Shown here: piece by piece, positions 1-11,401 of the stretch | Position numbering within the stretch: position 1 is the stretch's first letter | Layout: every line of letters starts with the position of its first letter | Assembly: GCF_015624505.1 (NCBI RefSeq) | Contig: NZ_CP061379.1 | Span: 1 to 64,000 of the forward strand | From: Bradyrhizobium commune | GTDB taxonomy: Bacteria; Pseudomonadota; Alphaproteobacteria; Rhizobiales; Xanthobacteraceae | Direction: 5' to 3' | DNA length: 64,000 bases | Translations under genes and position numbers: made by a program | The notes under the pieces: generated by a model | Told to the model about the DNA's origin: nothing | Database searches by the model: none | The model's input: the letters and a program-made list of their open reading frames with translations, nothing else

Positions 1-1413
1 ATGACGACATTGGAACAGGATCGCTGGTCACGCGTGAAGAGTCGGCTGCGCTCGAACGTCGGCGAAGACGTCTATACGAGCTGGTTTGCCCGCATGGATC
101 TCGAAGGCGTGCAGGAGGAGAGCGTGCGGCTCTCGGTGCCGACCCGCTTCCTGAAGAGCTGGATCCAGGCCCATTACGCCGAGCGCGTGCTGTCCTGCTG
201 GCAGGCCGAGATGCCGGAAGTGCATCGCATCGATCTCACGGTCCGCTCCGCGGTGCGCCCGGTGGTGCAGCCGAAGGAAGCGCCCGCGCCGGTCGAGGCG
301 CGCCGTGCGCCTGCGCCGGAGCTGCGTTCGACGGCGACCGCGCCGGTCTCCGCCAATCATGATGCGCTCGGCGGCTCGCCGCTCGATCCGCGCCTGACCT
401 TTGCGAGCTTCGTGGTCGGCCGCTCCAACACGCTGGCGCATGCGGCCGCGCGCCAGGTTGCCGAAGGTCGCCGCGGCGATCCCGTCATGTTCAACCCACT
501 CTACATCCATGCCGGTGTTGGCCTCGGCAAAACCCATCTGTTGCAGGCGGTGACCTGGGCCGGCAATTCCGGCAACGAGCGCAAGGTGCTGTATCTCACC
601 GCGGAGAAGTTCATGTACGGCTTCGTCGCCGCGCTGAAGACGCAGACGGCGCTCGCCTTCAAGGAAGCGCTGCGCGGCATCGACGTGCTTGTCATCGACG
701 ACCTGCAATTCCTGCAAGGCAAGTCGACGCAGGCCGAGTTCTGCCACACGCTGAACGCGCTGATCGATGCCGGCCGCCAGGTCGTGATCGCGGCCGATCG
801 TCCGCCGTCCGACCTCGAGAGCCTGGACGATCGCGTGCGCTCGCGCCTGGCCGGCGGCCTCGTGGTCGAGATGGGCTCGCTCGGCGAGGAGCTGCGGCTC
901 GGCATTCTCAAGTCGCGCGTCGGAGCCGCCCGCAGCCATCACGCCACCTTCGACGTGCCGGAAGAAGTTTTGACTTATCTCGCCCGCGCCATCACCCATA
1001 ACGGCAGGGATCTCGAAGGCGCGATCAACCGGCTCCTGGCGCACTCCAAGCTCAACAACCGGCCGGTGACGCTGGAGATGGCCGAGCACGAGGTCCGCGA
1101 CCTGATCCGGCCGCAGGAGCCGAAGCGAATCAAGATCGAGGACATCCAGCGCGTGGTGGCGCGGCAGTATAATGTCAGCCGCTCCGACCTGCTGTCCTCG
1201 CGCCGCACCGCCAATGTGGTGCGCCCGCGCCAGGTGGCGATGTACCTCGCCAAGACGCTGACCCTGCGCTCGCTGCCCGAGATCGGCCGCCGCTTCGGAG
1301 GCCGCGACCACACCACGGTGCTGCACGCCGTGCGCAAGATCGAGGCACTGGTCTCCAAGGACAATGCGCTGTCCGAGGAAGTCGAGTCGCTGAAGCGTCA
1401 GCTTCAGGAATAA
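1..1413 (+). CDS. dnaA: Chromosomal replication initiator DnaA
   Basis: DnaA is the AAA+ ATPase that binds DnaA boxes and melts oriC to start chromosome replication. The 470-residue protein has an N-terminal DnaB-interaction domain (about 1-75), a variable Pro/Ala-rich linker (about 85-125), Walker A GVGLGKTH at 172-179, Walker [10 protein letters not shown] at 229-237, and the domain IV DNA-binding signature [11 protein letters not shown] at 433-443. The length is normal for Rhizobiales. The start is the first base of the window, so its promoter is not visible. The assembly was probably linearised at this codon. dnaN follows after a 246-bp gap. Confidence 0.98.
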   Translation: MTTLEQDRWSRVKSRLRSNVGEDVYTSWFARMDLEGVQEESVRLSVPTRFLKSWIQAHYAERVLSCWQAEMPEVHRIDLTVRSAVRPVVQPKEAPAPVEARRAPAPELRSTATAPVSANHDALGGSPLDPRLTFASFVVGRSNTLAHAAARQVAEGRRGDPVMFNPLYIHAGVGLGKTHLLQAVTWAGNSGNERKVLYLTAEKFMYGFVAALKTQTALAFKEALRGIDVLVIDDLQFLQGKSTQAEFCHTLNALIDAGRQVVIAADRPPSDLESLDDRVRSRLAGGLVVEMGSLGEELRLGILKSRVGAARSHHATFDVPEEVLTYLARAITHNGRDLEGAINRLLAHSKLNNRPVTLEMAEHEVRDLIRPQEPKRIKIEDIQRVVARQYNVSRSDLLSSRRTANVVRPRQVAMYLAKTLTLRSLPEIGRRFGGRDHTTVLHAVRKIEALVSKDNALSEEVESLKRQLQE

Positions 1414-1437
1414 ACGCCTAGGCTTTTTCCTACGCTC

Positions 1438-1472
1438 CCGCCGCCCCGGCCACGCCTGGGCGGCGGTCTTCG
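1438..1472 (+). terminator. Putative intrinsic terminator after dnaA
   Basis: A 9-bp GC stem (CCGCCGCCC at 1438-1446 pairing with GGGCGGCGG at 1458-1466) is followed by a short, imperfect T-rich stretch. It lies 24 bp after the dnaA stop, so dnaN may be transcribed at least partly from its own promoter in the remaining gap. The weak T run keeps confidence moderate. Confidence 0.5.
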
Positions 1473-1659
1473 TTTCTGCGGGTAAATCGTGGGGAACTGG
1501 CCCGCAATCCCTTGAAACGGATGACTTTCCGCGCCACCTTGCGCGACCCTGAGGGCTTTGGTCATATCGGCTGGATGATCCGGCCTTTCGGGTCTTCGGT
1601 GCCGCGGCGCGCTTCTGGCCGTCCGGCTTTTTCATCTTGGGGATCGGGCGAGTAGTGCA

Positions 1660-2778
1660 ATGAAGGTTACGGTCGAACGCGCGCAGCTACTGAAGTCGCT
1701 TGGCCATGTCCACCGCGTGGTCGAACGCCGCAACACGATTCCGATCCTCGGCAACGTGCTGGTCCGCGCCGAGAACGCCAAATTGTCGCTGAAGGCGACC
1801 GACCTCGATCTCGAGGTGACGGAGACGCTGCCGGCGGAAACCGCCACCGCCGGCTCGACCACGGTGCCGGCGCACATGTTCTACGACATCGTGCGCAAAT
1901 TGCCTGACGGCTCGCAGATCGTGCTGGAAGCCGACGGCGACCGCGCCGTGCTCGCGATCCGCGCCGGCCGCTCGCGCTTCACGCTGCAGACCCTGCCCGA
2001 GAATGATTTTCCGGATCTCGCCGCCGGCGACATGTCGCATTCGTTCAATCTCGCCGCCAAGGACGTCAAGCGGCTGATCGACCGCACCCAGTTCGCGATC
2101 TCGACCGAAGAGACACGCTATTATCTCAACGGCATCTATCTGCATGCCGCAGGCTCCGCGAAGGCCGCGACCTTGCGCGGCGTCGCCACCGACGGCCACC
2201 GCCTCGCCCAGCTCGATCTGGTGCAGCCCAAGGGCGCCGAGGGCATGCCCGGCGTGATCGTGCCGCGCAAGACCGTCGGCGAGGTGCAGCGCCTGATCGA
2301 GGACAACGAGGCCGAAGTCACGATCGAGCTGTCGCAGGCCAAGATCCGCTTCACCATCGGCAACGTGGTGCTGACCTCGAAGCTGATCGACGGCACCTTC
2401 CCCGACTACGGCCGCGTGATCCCGCAGGGCAACGACAAGGAGCTCGTGGTCGACAAGAAGGATTTCGAGAACGCGGTCGACCGCGTCTCGACGATCTCGA
2501 GCGAGCGCGGCCGGGCGGTGAAACTGTCGCTGTCGCCGGGCAAGCTGGTGCTGTCGGTGACCAATCCGGATTCCGGCAGCGCCACCGAGGAGATCGAGGT
2601 CGAATACGCCTCCGACGCCCTCGATATCGGCTTCAACTCCCGCTACCTGCTCGACATCGCCGCCCAGATCGAAGGCGACGTCGCAACCCTGAAGCTCGCC
2701 GACCCCGGCTCGCCGACGCTGGTGCAGGACAAGGACGACAAGAGCGCGCTGTATGTGCTGATGCCGATGCGGGTGTGA
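1660..2778 (+). CDS. dnaN: DNA polymerase III sliding clamp, beta subunit
   Basis: The beta clamp forms a dimeric ring that tethers DNA polymerase III and other DNA-processing enzymes to DNA. The 372-residue product has the family length and starts with the typical MKVTVERAQLLKSLGHVHRVVERR segment pattern. It contains the three tandem clamp folds, with conserved ATDGHRLA near residue 180 in the middle domain, and ends in the usual VLMPMRV, the floor of the hydrophobic peptide-binding pocket. It sits second in the dnaA-dnaN-recF-gyrB cluster, but a DUF559 gene separates it from recF. Confidence 0.97.
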   Translation: MKVTVERAQLLKSLGHVHRVVERRNTIPILGNVLVRAENAKLSLKATDLDLEVTETLPAETATAGSTTVPAHMFYDIVRKLPDGSQIVLEADGDRAVLAIRAGRSRFTLQTLPENDFPDLAAGDMSHSFNLAAKDVKRLIDRTQFAISTEETRYYLNGIYLHAAGSAKAATLRGVATDGHRLAQLDLVQPKGAEGMPGVIVPRKTVGEVQRLIEDNEAEVTIELSQAKIRFTIGNVVLTSKLIDGTFPDYGRVIPQGNDKELVVDKKDFENAVDRVSTISSERGRAVKLSLSPGKLVLSVTNPDSGSATEEIEVEYASDALDIGFNSRYLLDIAAQIEGDVATLKLADPGSPTLVQDKDDKSALYVLMPMRV

Positions 2779-2840
2779 GGGAGGTGCTCCCTCCGCGGCA
2801 CACCCTGCTTCTGATGCCTAACGCGATGCCCGTTGCTGCG

Positions 2841-2903
2841 CCCTCTCCCCTTGTGGGAGAGGGCTACGCCGCTGGCGGACACACACTCTGTTGGGTGAGG
2901 GGT
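2841..2903. repeat. Palindromic intergenic repeat, CCCTCTCCC family, left copy
   Basis: It begins with a hairpin of CCCTCTCCCC and GGGAGAGGG arms and ends in GGGTGAGGGGT. The same motif appears in inverted orientation at 3275-3333, on the other side of the DUF559 gene. Related copies lie near 11143, 11252, 12711, 18069 and 60533. This resembles the REP/RPE-type repeats common in Rhizobiales. Confidence 0.8.
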
Positions 2904-2905
2904 TA

Positions 2906-3271
2906 GTGCCGCAAGAGCCGTCCCATCGGCAAGTCCCCAAACATCTCCGCCAATTCGCGAAGAACATGCGGCACAAGCCGACCGATGCAGAAGCTGCGAT
3001 GTGGCGGCTGCTCAGGGAACGGCGCCTATCGGACTTCAAGTTTCGCAGGCAGACCCCTTTCAAGAACTACATTCTCGATTTTGTCTGTTTCGAGAAGCGC
3101 CTTGTGATCGAGATCGACGGAAGTCAGCACGCCGAATCGCAAAGCGATACGGCCCGGGATGCAATCCTTGCAGCCGAGGGATTTCTGATAGCCCGTTACT
3201 GGAACAACGACGTGCTACAGCAGTCCACTTCCGTCCTGGAGGATATCCTTGCAAAGCTTGCCGGGCGGTAA
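2906..3271 (+). CDS. DUF559 endonuclease-like protein
   Basis: A small protein of the DUF559 / very-short-patch-repair-like nuclease family (restriction-endonuclease fold). From the GTG start it has about 121 residues, with the conserved TDAEAAMWRLLRERRL helix, then ILDFVC (Asp about 58) and VIEIDGSQH (Glu about 69, Asp about 71, His about 75), which match the PD-(D/E)xK-like active site. The cellular role of this family is not established. The start is uncertain: TTG 2891 and GTG 2906 lie in or beside the left palindromic repeat, and ATG 2966 would cut into the conserved N-terminus. It interrupts the dnaN-recF pair and is bracketed by inverted repeats, which suggests it moved in as a unit. 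Confidence 0.8.
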   Translation: MPQEPSHRQVPKHLRQFAKNMRHKPTDAEAAMWRLLRERRLSDFKFRRQTPFKNYILDFVCFEKRLVIEIDGSQHAESQSDTARDAILAAEGFLIARYWNNDVLQQSTSVLEDILAKLAGR

Positions 3272-3274
3272 GAT

Positions 3275-3333
3275 ACCCCTCACCCGTCGCCTCACTTCGT
3301 GAGGCGCCACCCTCTCCCACAGGGGGAGAGGGG
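3275..3333. repeat. Palindromic intergenic repeat, CCCTCTCCC family, right copy
   Basis: It begins four bases after the DUF559 stop with ACCCCTCACCC and ends with a CCCTCTCCC / GGGAGAGGGG hairpin, the mirror image of the copy at 2841-2903. The two copies therefore form an inverted pair around a single gene. Confidence 0.8.
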
Positions 3334-3359
3334 AAGAATCCGTCCATAACGAATAAACG

Positions 3360-4496
3360 ATGACCCCCTCCCGCATTCATCGCCTGACGCTGACGCATTT
3401 TCGCAATTATCGGGCGGCGGGGCTCGAGGCGGCGGCTGACATGGTGGCGCTGGTCGGGCCGAACGGGGCGGGCAAGACCAATTGCATCGAGGCGATCTCG
3501 TTTCTCTCGCCCGGCCGCGGCTTGCGGCGCGCGACGCTGGAAGACGTCGCCGACAACCAGGGCGACGGCTCCTGGGCGGTCTCGGCGCAGGTCGAGGGCG
3601 CGCTGGGGCTTGCCACGCTCGGCACCGGCATCGATGCGCCGCGCGCTGATAACGCCATCACCCGCCGCTGCCGCATCGACCGCGAGCCTGTGAGTTCGGC
3701 GACGGCGTTCGGCGACCACATCCGCATGGTGTGGCTGACGCCGGCGATGGACGGGCTGTTCATGGGCGGTGCGTCGGAGCGGCGGCGCTTCTTCGACCGC
3801 CTGGTGCTGGCGATCGACAGCGAGCATTCCAGCCGCATCTCGGCACTGGAACGTTCCTTGCGCTCGCGCAACCGCCTGCTCGAGACGCGCAATTACGACG
3901 ACCATTGGTGCGACGCGATCGAGCGCGAGACCGCCGAGCTCGCGGTCGCAGTCGCAGCAACCCGCGGCCAGACCGCGGCACGGCTCACAGGCATGCTGAA
4001 TGCGCGCGCGCAACAATCCGCGTTTCCATCGGCGCAGATCGCACTCGACGGATGGATGGAGAATGCGCTGCTGACCGAGACCGCGACGTCGGTCGAGGAC
4101 CGCTACCGCCAGATCCTGCGCGACAACCGCCCGCGCGACGCCATCGCCGGCCGCACCACCGACGGGCCGCATCTGACCGACCTCCGGGTGATCTATGCGC
4201 CGAAGAGCGTGCCGGCGCGCGATGCCTCGACCGGCGAGCAGAAGGCGCTGCTGATCGGCCTCGTGCTGGCACACGCGACGCTGGTCGCCGAGATGACCGG
4301 CATCGTGCCGCTGCTGCTGCTCGACGAGGTCGTCGCCCATCTCGATCCGAGCCGCCGCGCCGCGCTGTTCGACGAGCTGCGCAAGCTCGGCGCACAGGTG
4401 TGGCTGACCGGCGCGGACCCGGCCGCGTTTGCCGAGATTGGCGCGGACGGCGAGATGTTTGACGTCGAGAGCGGACGCGTGTCGGCGCGCCGCTGA
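3360..4496 (+). CDS. recF: DNA replication and repair protein RecF
   Basis: RecF is an SMC-like ATPase that, with RecO and RecR, loads RecA at single-strand gaps and helps restart stalled forks. The 378-residue protein shows Walker A GPNGAGKTN at 33-41, the family segment SERRRFFDRLVLAID, the ABC-type signature region around STGEQKALLIGL, and Walker B LLLLDEVVAHLD near the C-terminus. The length and all motifs look intact. The next conserved gene is gyrB, but three paralogous exported proteins lie between. Confidence 0.95.
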   Translation: MTPSRIHRLTLTHFRNYRAAGLEAAADMVALVGPNGAGKTNCIEAISFLSPGRGLRRATLEDVADNQGDGSWAVSAQVEGALGLATLGTGIDAPRADNAITRRCRIDREPVSSATAFGDHIRMVWLTPAMDGLFMGGASERRRFFDRLVLAIDSEHSSRISALERSLRSRNRLLETRNYDDHWCDAIERETAELAVAVAATRGQTAARLTGMLNARAQQSAFPSAQIALDGWMENALLTETATSVEDRYRQILRDNRPRDAIAGRTTDGPHLTDLRVIYAPKSVPARDASTGEQKALLIGLVLAHATLVAEMTGIVPLLLLDEVVAHLDPSRRAALFDELRKLGAQVWLTGADPAAFAEIGADGEMFDVESGRVSARR

Positions 4497-4612
4497 TCGC
4501 CATTGAACCTGCCTCGTTCAGGTCACGACTAGCTCCCTGAGGCCGTGCCGGCGGTGTCGCAGCCGTTCCATCGCGGCGATCTCACAGCGCGCGATGTCCT
4601 TGAGGAGTGACC

Positions 4613-5356
4613 ATGCGGACGGCAAGGCTCGGAGCGAGAGTTCCAGCACGATGGCGAGCGTTTGGGTGCGGCCTCGCCTTCCTCGCAAGCTGCCTGCTTG
4701 CGGCCACCGCCAGCGCCTGGATGCCGCATCTCGCGCCGCTGTTCTCGTCGGCGCTGACGCCGGATCCGGAGTCCACCCTGCCCGCGCCGACCCGGTACAG
4801 CTTCAGAGGGACCCACACCACCATCATCCGCGGCGTTGAAGCGCCGCTCCGCATCACGCTCGAAGCCACCATCCCCGCGGAGCTCAGCGACGTTCTCGCC
4901 TTCTACCGCACGGAGCTCGCAAAGCGCGGCTGGCAGGAAAGGCCGGATGGCGCGCTGGTCGCCGCCGATCACGTCCAGGTCGCCTTCGTCTCCCCGCTAG
5001 GGCCGGGAATGCTCGAGCTCGGCCGCAGGGACAGCAGCACCGTCGTCAATCTCGTGCAGCGCAACCAGGATGTCGCGATCAAGGGGAACGTCCTGCCCGA
5101 GCCCGACCAGGCGAAGCTGGTGTTCTCCAATATCAGCGAGACGGAAGCCGCGCTCACGATCAACGCGCGGACCATCAAGCGCCCGACCGGCGCCAACGCG
5201 GTATCGCTGGATCTGCAGCCCGGCAAATATTCCTACCAATTGAGCATCCCGGGTCATCCAGCCACCACGAACGTCCTCAACCTCGCGGCCGGGGATACCT
5301 GGGAGCTCACGGTCGGGCGCGACGGAGAGGCATGGTCGCCACTGCTGCTGTATTGA
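4613..5356 (+). CDS. Exported protein of unknown function, paralogue A
   Basis: I do not recognise a named family. The 247-residue product starts with a basic region and a hydrophobic stretch ending near AATASA, consistent with a signal peptide or membrane anchor. ATG 4613 is preferred over GTG 4607 because GAGGAG lies five bases upstream. A module containing DVLAFYRTELAKRGW is followed by a beta-rich C-terminal part with DLQPGKYSYQL and AAGDTWELTVG motifs. The last 190 or so residues align closely with the two downstream proteins, so this is a local gene family. An envelope or periplasmic location is inferred; there is no evidence for a reaction. Confidence 0.85.
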   Translation: MRTARLGARVPARWRAFGCGLAFLASCLLAATASAWMPHLAPLFSSALTPDPESTLPAPTRYSFRGTHTTIIRGVEAPLRITLEATIPAELSDVLAFYRTELAKRGWQERPDGALVAADHVQVAFVSPLGPGMLELGRRDSSTVVNLVQRNQDVAIKGNVLPEPDQAKLVFSNISETEAALTINARTIKRPTGANAVSLDLQPGKYSYQLSIPGHPATTNVLNLAAGDTWELTVGRDGEAWSPLLLY

Positions 5357-5471
5357 GCTTTTTTGAACCTCACGAGTTCCCGCCGCGACTAGTCGCCTGA
5401 GGCCGCGTCGACGGTGCCGCAGCCAGCAATCGCGCGAGGACCGACCCACGCGAAATCCAGGAGTTTTTCAG

Positions 5472-7643
5472 ATGTCGATGATCAAGCACGGGACGCGAGC
5501 CCCGGCACGCTGGCGGCTGCTTGCCTGCGGCCTGTTGTTGGTGGCTAGTCCTGCGCGAGCGGCGCCATTCGACGCTGGCTATGTCGACGTTCACACACTG
5601 CCGATGCTGCAAGGCGCGATCGAGGACCATTCGCGCCCGGATCCCAACCGGGTGCAGTATGGCGTGCCGACCGTGGTCGCAGTGACGACCGCGGCCGTGA
5701 AGAAGATGCTCAGCACTGAGGGCTGGGTGCCCTATGTCCGTCCGCTCGACGAGACCAACACCGGTCTCGTCTTCAAGAAGGGTCGGCAGGGACTGTCCGT
5801 CTCCTTCACGCAGGGCCTCGGCCGGCCCGACCAATCCGCGGTCACCTACAGCCCGAACCGGATCTATTCGAACGTCCCGTTCCCGGACGGCGCGATCGAT
5901 CTGGTGTTCGACGAGACCCGGCCCTATCTCGGCTGCATCGCACCCGGCGCTTTCGACGCAACGGTGAATTTCTACGCGAAAGAAATGGCCGCCATCGGCT
6001 GGCGCAAGCTCACGCCGGAAACAACTGCAAGCTGGCCAAATGCGGACCTGAGCGAGACCGTACCGAACGGCATACGTACCTTCTTCGACCACCCCGACGG
6101 CGACTCGACGCAGTTCTACAAGCAGAAGCCGGTGATGCTGACGCTGACCCGCCGCGACGACGGCCGGACCAATGTCGAGATCAGGATCGCGCCGTTCGCG
6201 CTGCCCACTGATCTCGAGGCCGGCGATGCGGCCGGCCTGCCGGAACCGAAACCGTTCAAATCGTCCTCGGGCAGGGGCAACGCCCAAACCGCCACGCGCG
6301 AGCTGATCGTCGCGGCCCTTGCCGATCTGCCCGCTGTGCTCGCCTTCTACCATCGCGAATTTGCCGCGCGCGGCTGGACCGAACAGGGAAGCGCGCCTCT
6401 TGCCCCCGGCGACGAGGTCGCACTGAAATTCTCCTCACCTGAGGAAAATGGCGTACTGCACCTTGGCCGCAAATACGATTTCACCATGGTCCGTCTGACC
6501 GCACAGGTGAAAGAGAGCGTGCTCGCCGCGCGCGCCAAGGCGAAGAAGGACGCCGATGACCAATTCATGAAGGACGCGGGGGCGATGACGAAACAGGTCC
6601 TCGCCGACGACGCGGCCCGTCGCAAGGCGCAGGCCGCCACGCTCTCCGATGTGCCGTTGCAGGCGCTCTCAGGCAGCAATACGCCGCTGCCGGTGCCCGA
6701 GAACGCGCAGGAGGTGGAGTCTGGCGACGGCCGACTCGAATTCAACTCCAGCTCAAGCGTCAAAGCGCTTGCGGCCTTTTACCGTGCGGCGCTGAAGCCA
6801 GCGGGCTGGAAGGAGGAGCCCTCTGTGATCGACCAGCCGAACATGGCGGTGATGGAGTTCGCCAAGGCGGGCAAGTCGATCTCGATGACGTTGATGCAGA
6901 TGGGTCCAAAGGTAAATGTCAGCGCCAACGGATCCGGCCTGAGGGTGGCTGCCGCCAAGCCTGCCCCCACCAGCCAACCGGCGAGCAACGATTCCGTCGG
7001 CGCCCAGGCCGAAGCGTCCGCCCCGCTGGAAGCGGACCCGGACTCAGCGTTGCCGGTGCCGAAGCAGCGCACGTCGACTTCACTTGGCACGGCAAAACTG
7101 CCCGGCATCGAGGCGCCGTTCCGCCGCGAGCTCGACGCCAGCGTGCCGGCCGAGCTCAGCGACGTGCTGGCGTTCTATCGCAGCGAGCTTACAAAGCTCG
7201 GCTGGCAGGAGAAGCCTGAAGGCGCGGTAACGACCGCCGACCGCGTGCAACTCGCCTTCGCGTCCCCACAGGGGCCGGCCGTGTTGAAGCTTGGCCGCGC
7301 CAGGGATGAGACATCAATCAACCTCGTCCAGAAGAACCCGGAAGCTGCGACCAAGGCGGACATCATGCCGAAGCCCGGCCAGGCCAGGCTGATGCTCGGC
7401 AATATGGGCAGCCAGGAAGCTGTGCTCACCATCAACAAGCAGACCATCAAGGTTGCGGCCGGCGCCGGTGGCCCGCGGTCGCCGAAAGGGCCGATGCTCG
7501 ATTTGCCGCCTGGCAAATACCAATATTCGCTGAAAATGGCTGGCCGACCGGCCCGCAACGACACCATCGACATCGCTGCCGGCGATGCCTGGGGCCTGAT
7601 GGTGGGTCCGACCGGCGAGGCGCTGCCGCTGCAGATGTACTGA
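5472..7643 (+). CDS. Exported multi-module protein of unknown function, paralogue B
   Basis: A 723-residue secreted protein of unknown function with a clear signal peptide (basic start, hydrophobic 16-26, cleavage near ASPARA-APF). It repeats the module seen once in paralogues A and C: FYxxExxxxGW-like segments at about 167-177 (FYAKEMAAIGW), 292-302 (FYHREFAARGW), 436-446 (FYRAALKPAGW) and 568-578 (FYRSELTKLGW), with a weaker one at 76-85. An Ala/Lys-rich, probably helical segment lies at 345-395. A linker rich in Pro, Ala and Ser (495-520) precedes the C-terminal 190 residues shared with A and C. The modular growth suggests internal duplication. Confidence 0.87.
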   Translation: MSMIKHGTRAPARWRLLACGLLLVASPARAAPFDAGYVDVHTLPMLQGAIEDHSRPDPNRVQYGVPTVVAVTTAAVKKMLSTEGWVPYVRPLDETNTGLVFKKGRQGLSVSFTQGLGRPDQSAVTYSPNRIYSNVPFPDGAIDLVFDETRPYLGCIAPGAFDATVNFYAKEMAAIGWRKLTPETTASWPNADLSETVPNGIRTFFDHPDGDSTQFYKQKPVMLTLTRRDDGRTNVEIRIAPFALPTDLEAGDAAGLPEPKPFKSSSGRGNAQTATRELIVAALADLPAVLAFYHREFAARGWTEQGSAPLAPGDEVALKFSSPEENGVLHLGRKYDFTMVRLTAQVKESVLAARAKAKKDADDQFMKDAGAMTKQVLADDAARRKAQAATLSDVPLQALSGSNTPLPVPENAQEVESGDGRLEFNSSSSVKALAAFYRAALKPAGWKEEPSVIDQPNMAVMEFAKAGKSISMTLMQMGPKVNVSANGSGLRVAAAKPAPTSQPASNDSVGAQAEASAPLEADPDSALPVPKQRTSTSLGTAKLPGIEAPFRRELDASVPAELSDVLAFYRSELTKLGWQEKPEGAVTTADRVQLAFASPQGPAVLKLGRARDETSINLVQKNPEAATKADIMPKPGQARLMLGNMGSQEAVLTINKQTIKVAAGAGGPRSPKGPMLDLPPGKYQYSLKMAGRPARNDTIDIAAGDAWGLMVGPTGEALPLQMY

Positions 7644-7671
7644 TCCAGCGGGCCCTGATGCGAGAACGAAC

Positions 7672-8415
7672 ATGACGACGGTAAGGCGTGTGATGAGAGG
7701 TCCGGCACGGTGGTTGCTACCGCTGTGCGGGCTGGCTCTTCTCGCGGGCGGCCTGATCGCAGCAAGCGCTGGCGGATGGCTGCCGCATCCATCACCGCAA
7801 AGTTCGGCCGCACTCACACCGGCGGATCCCGACGCCGACCTGCCGGTGCCGAAGCAACACAGCTTCTTCAGATCCAGCACCACCCATGCGACCGGCATCG
7901 AAGTCCCGCTGCGGGTCGGACTCGAAGGCCGTGTGCAGGCCCAGCTCGGCGATGTGCTCGCATTCTACCGCACGGAGCTCGCAAAGCGCGGCTGGGAGGA
8001 AAAGTCGGATGGCGCTGTGGTTGCCGCCGATCATGTGCAGCTCGCCTTCGCCTCCCCCAAGGGGCCGGCCACACTGAAGCTTGGCCGCGCGGAGGACGAG
8101 ACCACGGTCAGCCTGGTGCAACGGAATACGGAGGCCGCGGCCAAGGCCAACTTCCTGCCGATGCCCGGACAGGCACGGCTGATCTTCGGCTATCTCGTGC
8201 CGGACGTGGCCTCGCTCACGATCAACGATCAGACCATCAAGATCGCGGGCGGCGTAAATCACCCGCAAACGCTCGATCTGCCGCCCGGCACGTATTCCTA
8301 CGAACTGATCGTGTCGGGCTATCCGGTCCGCACCTGTAGCATCACCGTGGCCTCAGGCGAGACTTGGTCCCTCAGCTTGGGTAACGACGACAAGGAGCCG
8401 GATCAGATCTACTGA
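7672..8415 (+). CDS. Exported protein of unknown function, paralogue C
   Basis: A 247-residue relative of the two preceding genes. It has an N-terminal hydrophobic stretch (about 13-33) serving as signal or anchor, the LPVPKQ motif also present in paralogue B, one DVLAFYRTELAKRGW module, and the LDLPPGTYSYEL plus SGETWSLSLG C-terminal motifs. Only 28 bp separate it from paralogue B, so these two are probably co-transcribed. Function is unknown; the repeated FYxxELxxxGW module is the only strong pattern. Confidence 0.85.
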   Translation: MTTVRRVMRGPARWLLPLCGLALLAGGLIAASAGGWLPHPSPQSSAALTPADPDADLPVPKQHSFFRSSTTHATGIEVPLRVGLEGRVQAQLGDVLAFYRTELAKRGWEEKSDGAVVAADHVQLAFASPKGPATLKLGRAEDETTVSLVQRNTEAAAKANFLPMPGQARLIFGYLVPDVASLTINDQTIKIAGGVNHPQTLDLPPGTYSYELIVSGYPVRTCSITVASGETWSLSLGNDDKEPDQIY

Positions 8416-8427
8416 ACCCAGTGGCCT

Positions 8428-8455
8428 GTTCCGCGGCGCCACGGCGCCTCGGAAC
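8428..8455. repeat. Inverted repeat after paralogue C, possible terminator
   Basis: A near-perfect hairpin (GTTCCGCGGCGCC against GGCGCCTCGGAAC, one mismatch) lies 12 bp after the stop. No T run follows, so if it ends transcription it is not a classical intrinsic terminator. Confidence 0.45.
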
Positions 8456-8550
8456 GCGCTTCTCCGCCCGCAAAATCCACGCCTTCAAGGACTAAAAACC
8501 GGGCCTCGAATCGGGCTTTTCTCTAGCCGCAGAATCGGCCTTTGCGAACC

Positions 8551-8578
8551 TTGAAAACCCGTAAAAAAATCCTATCTG
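8551..8578 (+). promoter_or_regulatory. Candidate sigma-70 promoter for gyrB
   Basis: TTGAAA (8551-8556) and TATCTG (8573-8578) are separated by 16 bp in an unusually A-rich stretch upstream of gyrB. This was found by eye only; the -10 match is partial. Confidence 0.35.
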
Positions 8579-8579
8579 A

Positions 8580-11132
<2,553 letters not shown>

Positions 11133-11142
11133 GGCGTTCTGT

Positions 11143-11199
11143 GCCTCTCCCGCTTGCGGGAGAGGCCGACGCGCTCGCTGAGCGCGGCGGGTGAGGGCT
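11143..11199. repeat. Palindromic intergenic repeat, CCTCTCCC family
   Basis: A GCCTCTCCCGC / GCGGGAGAGGC hairpin is followed by GCGGCGGGTGAGGGCT. It is another member of the family that brackets the DUF559 gene and begins ten bases after the gyrB stop. Confidence 0.75.
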
Positions 11200-11251
11200 C
11201 TCTCCGCCCGGGACATTCTCCGTCAGTTTCGACAATCCCACCGCGGAAACA

Positions 11252-11288
11252 CCCCCTCCCCAGCCCTCCCCCGCATGCGGGAGAGGGA
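11252..11288. repeat. Partial palindromic repeat, CCCTCCCC family
   Basis: It contains CCCTCCCC and a CCCTCCCCCGC / GCGGGAGAGGG hairpin. It is a shortened copy of the same repeat, upstream of murA. The 268-bp gyrB-murA gap holds these two repeats and no gene that I can support. Confidence 0.65.
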
Positions 11289-11401
11289 GCGCACCTCCTT
11301 CGTGGTGACGATCAAGCCCGAATTGCTACTGCGCACGATTCTCGGTAGTTTCCGCCCTCAAAGCAGCCCGCCCCAACCGCAACAGGACGGAGAGACCCAC
11401 C

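Noticed and set aside
28..1635. Open frame of 535 codons antisense to dnaA
   Set aside because: DnaA motifs are intact on the plus strand, and the antisense product looks like a compositional artefact.
1414..1659. Possible origin of replication next to dnaA
   Set aside because: I saw no DnaA-box cluster (TTATCCACA-like) or A/T-rich unwinding region here by eye. In alphaproteobacteria the origin often lies elsewhere.
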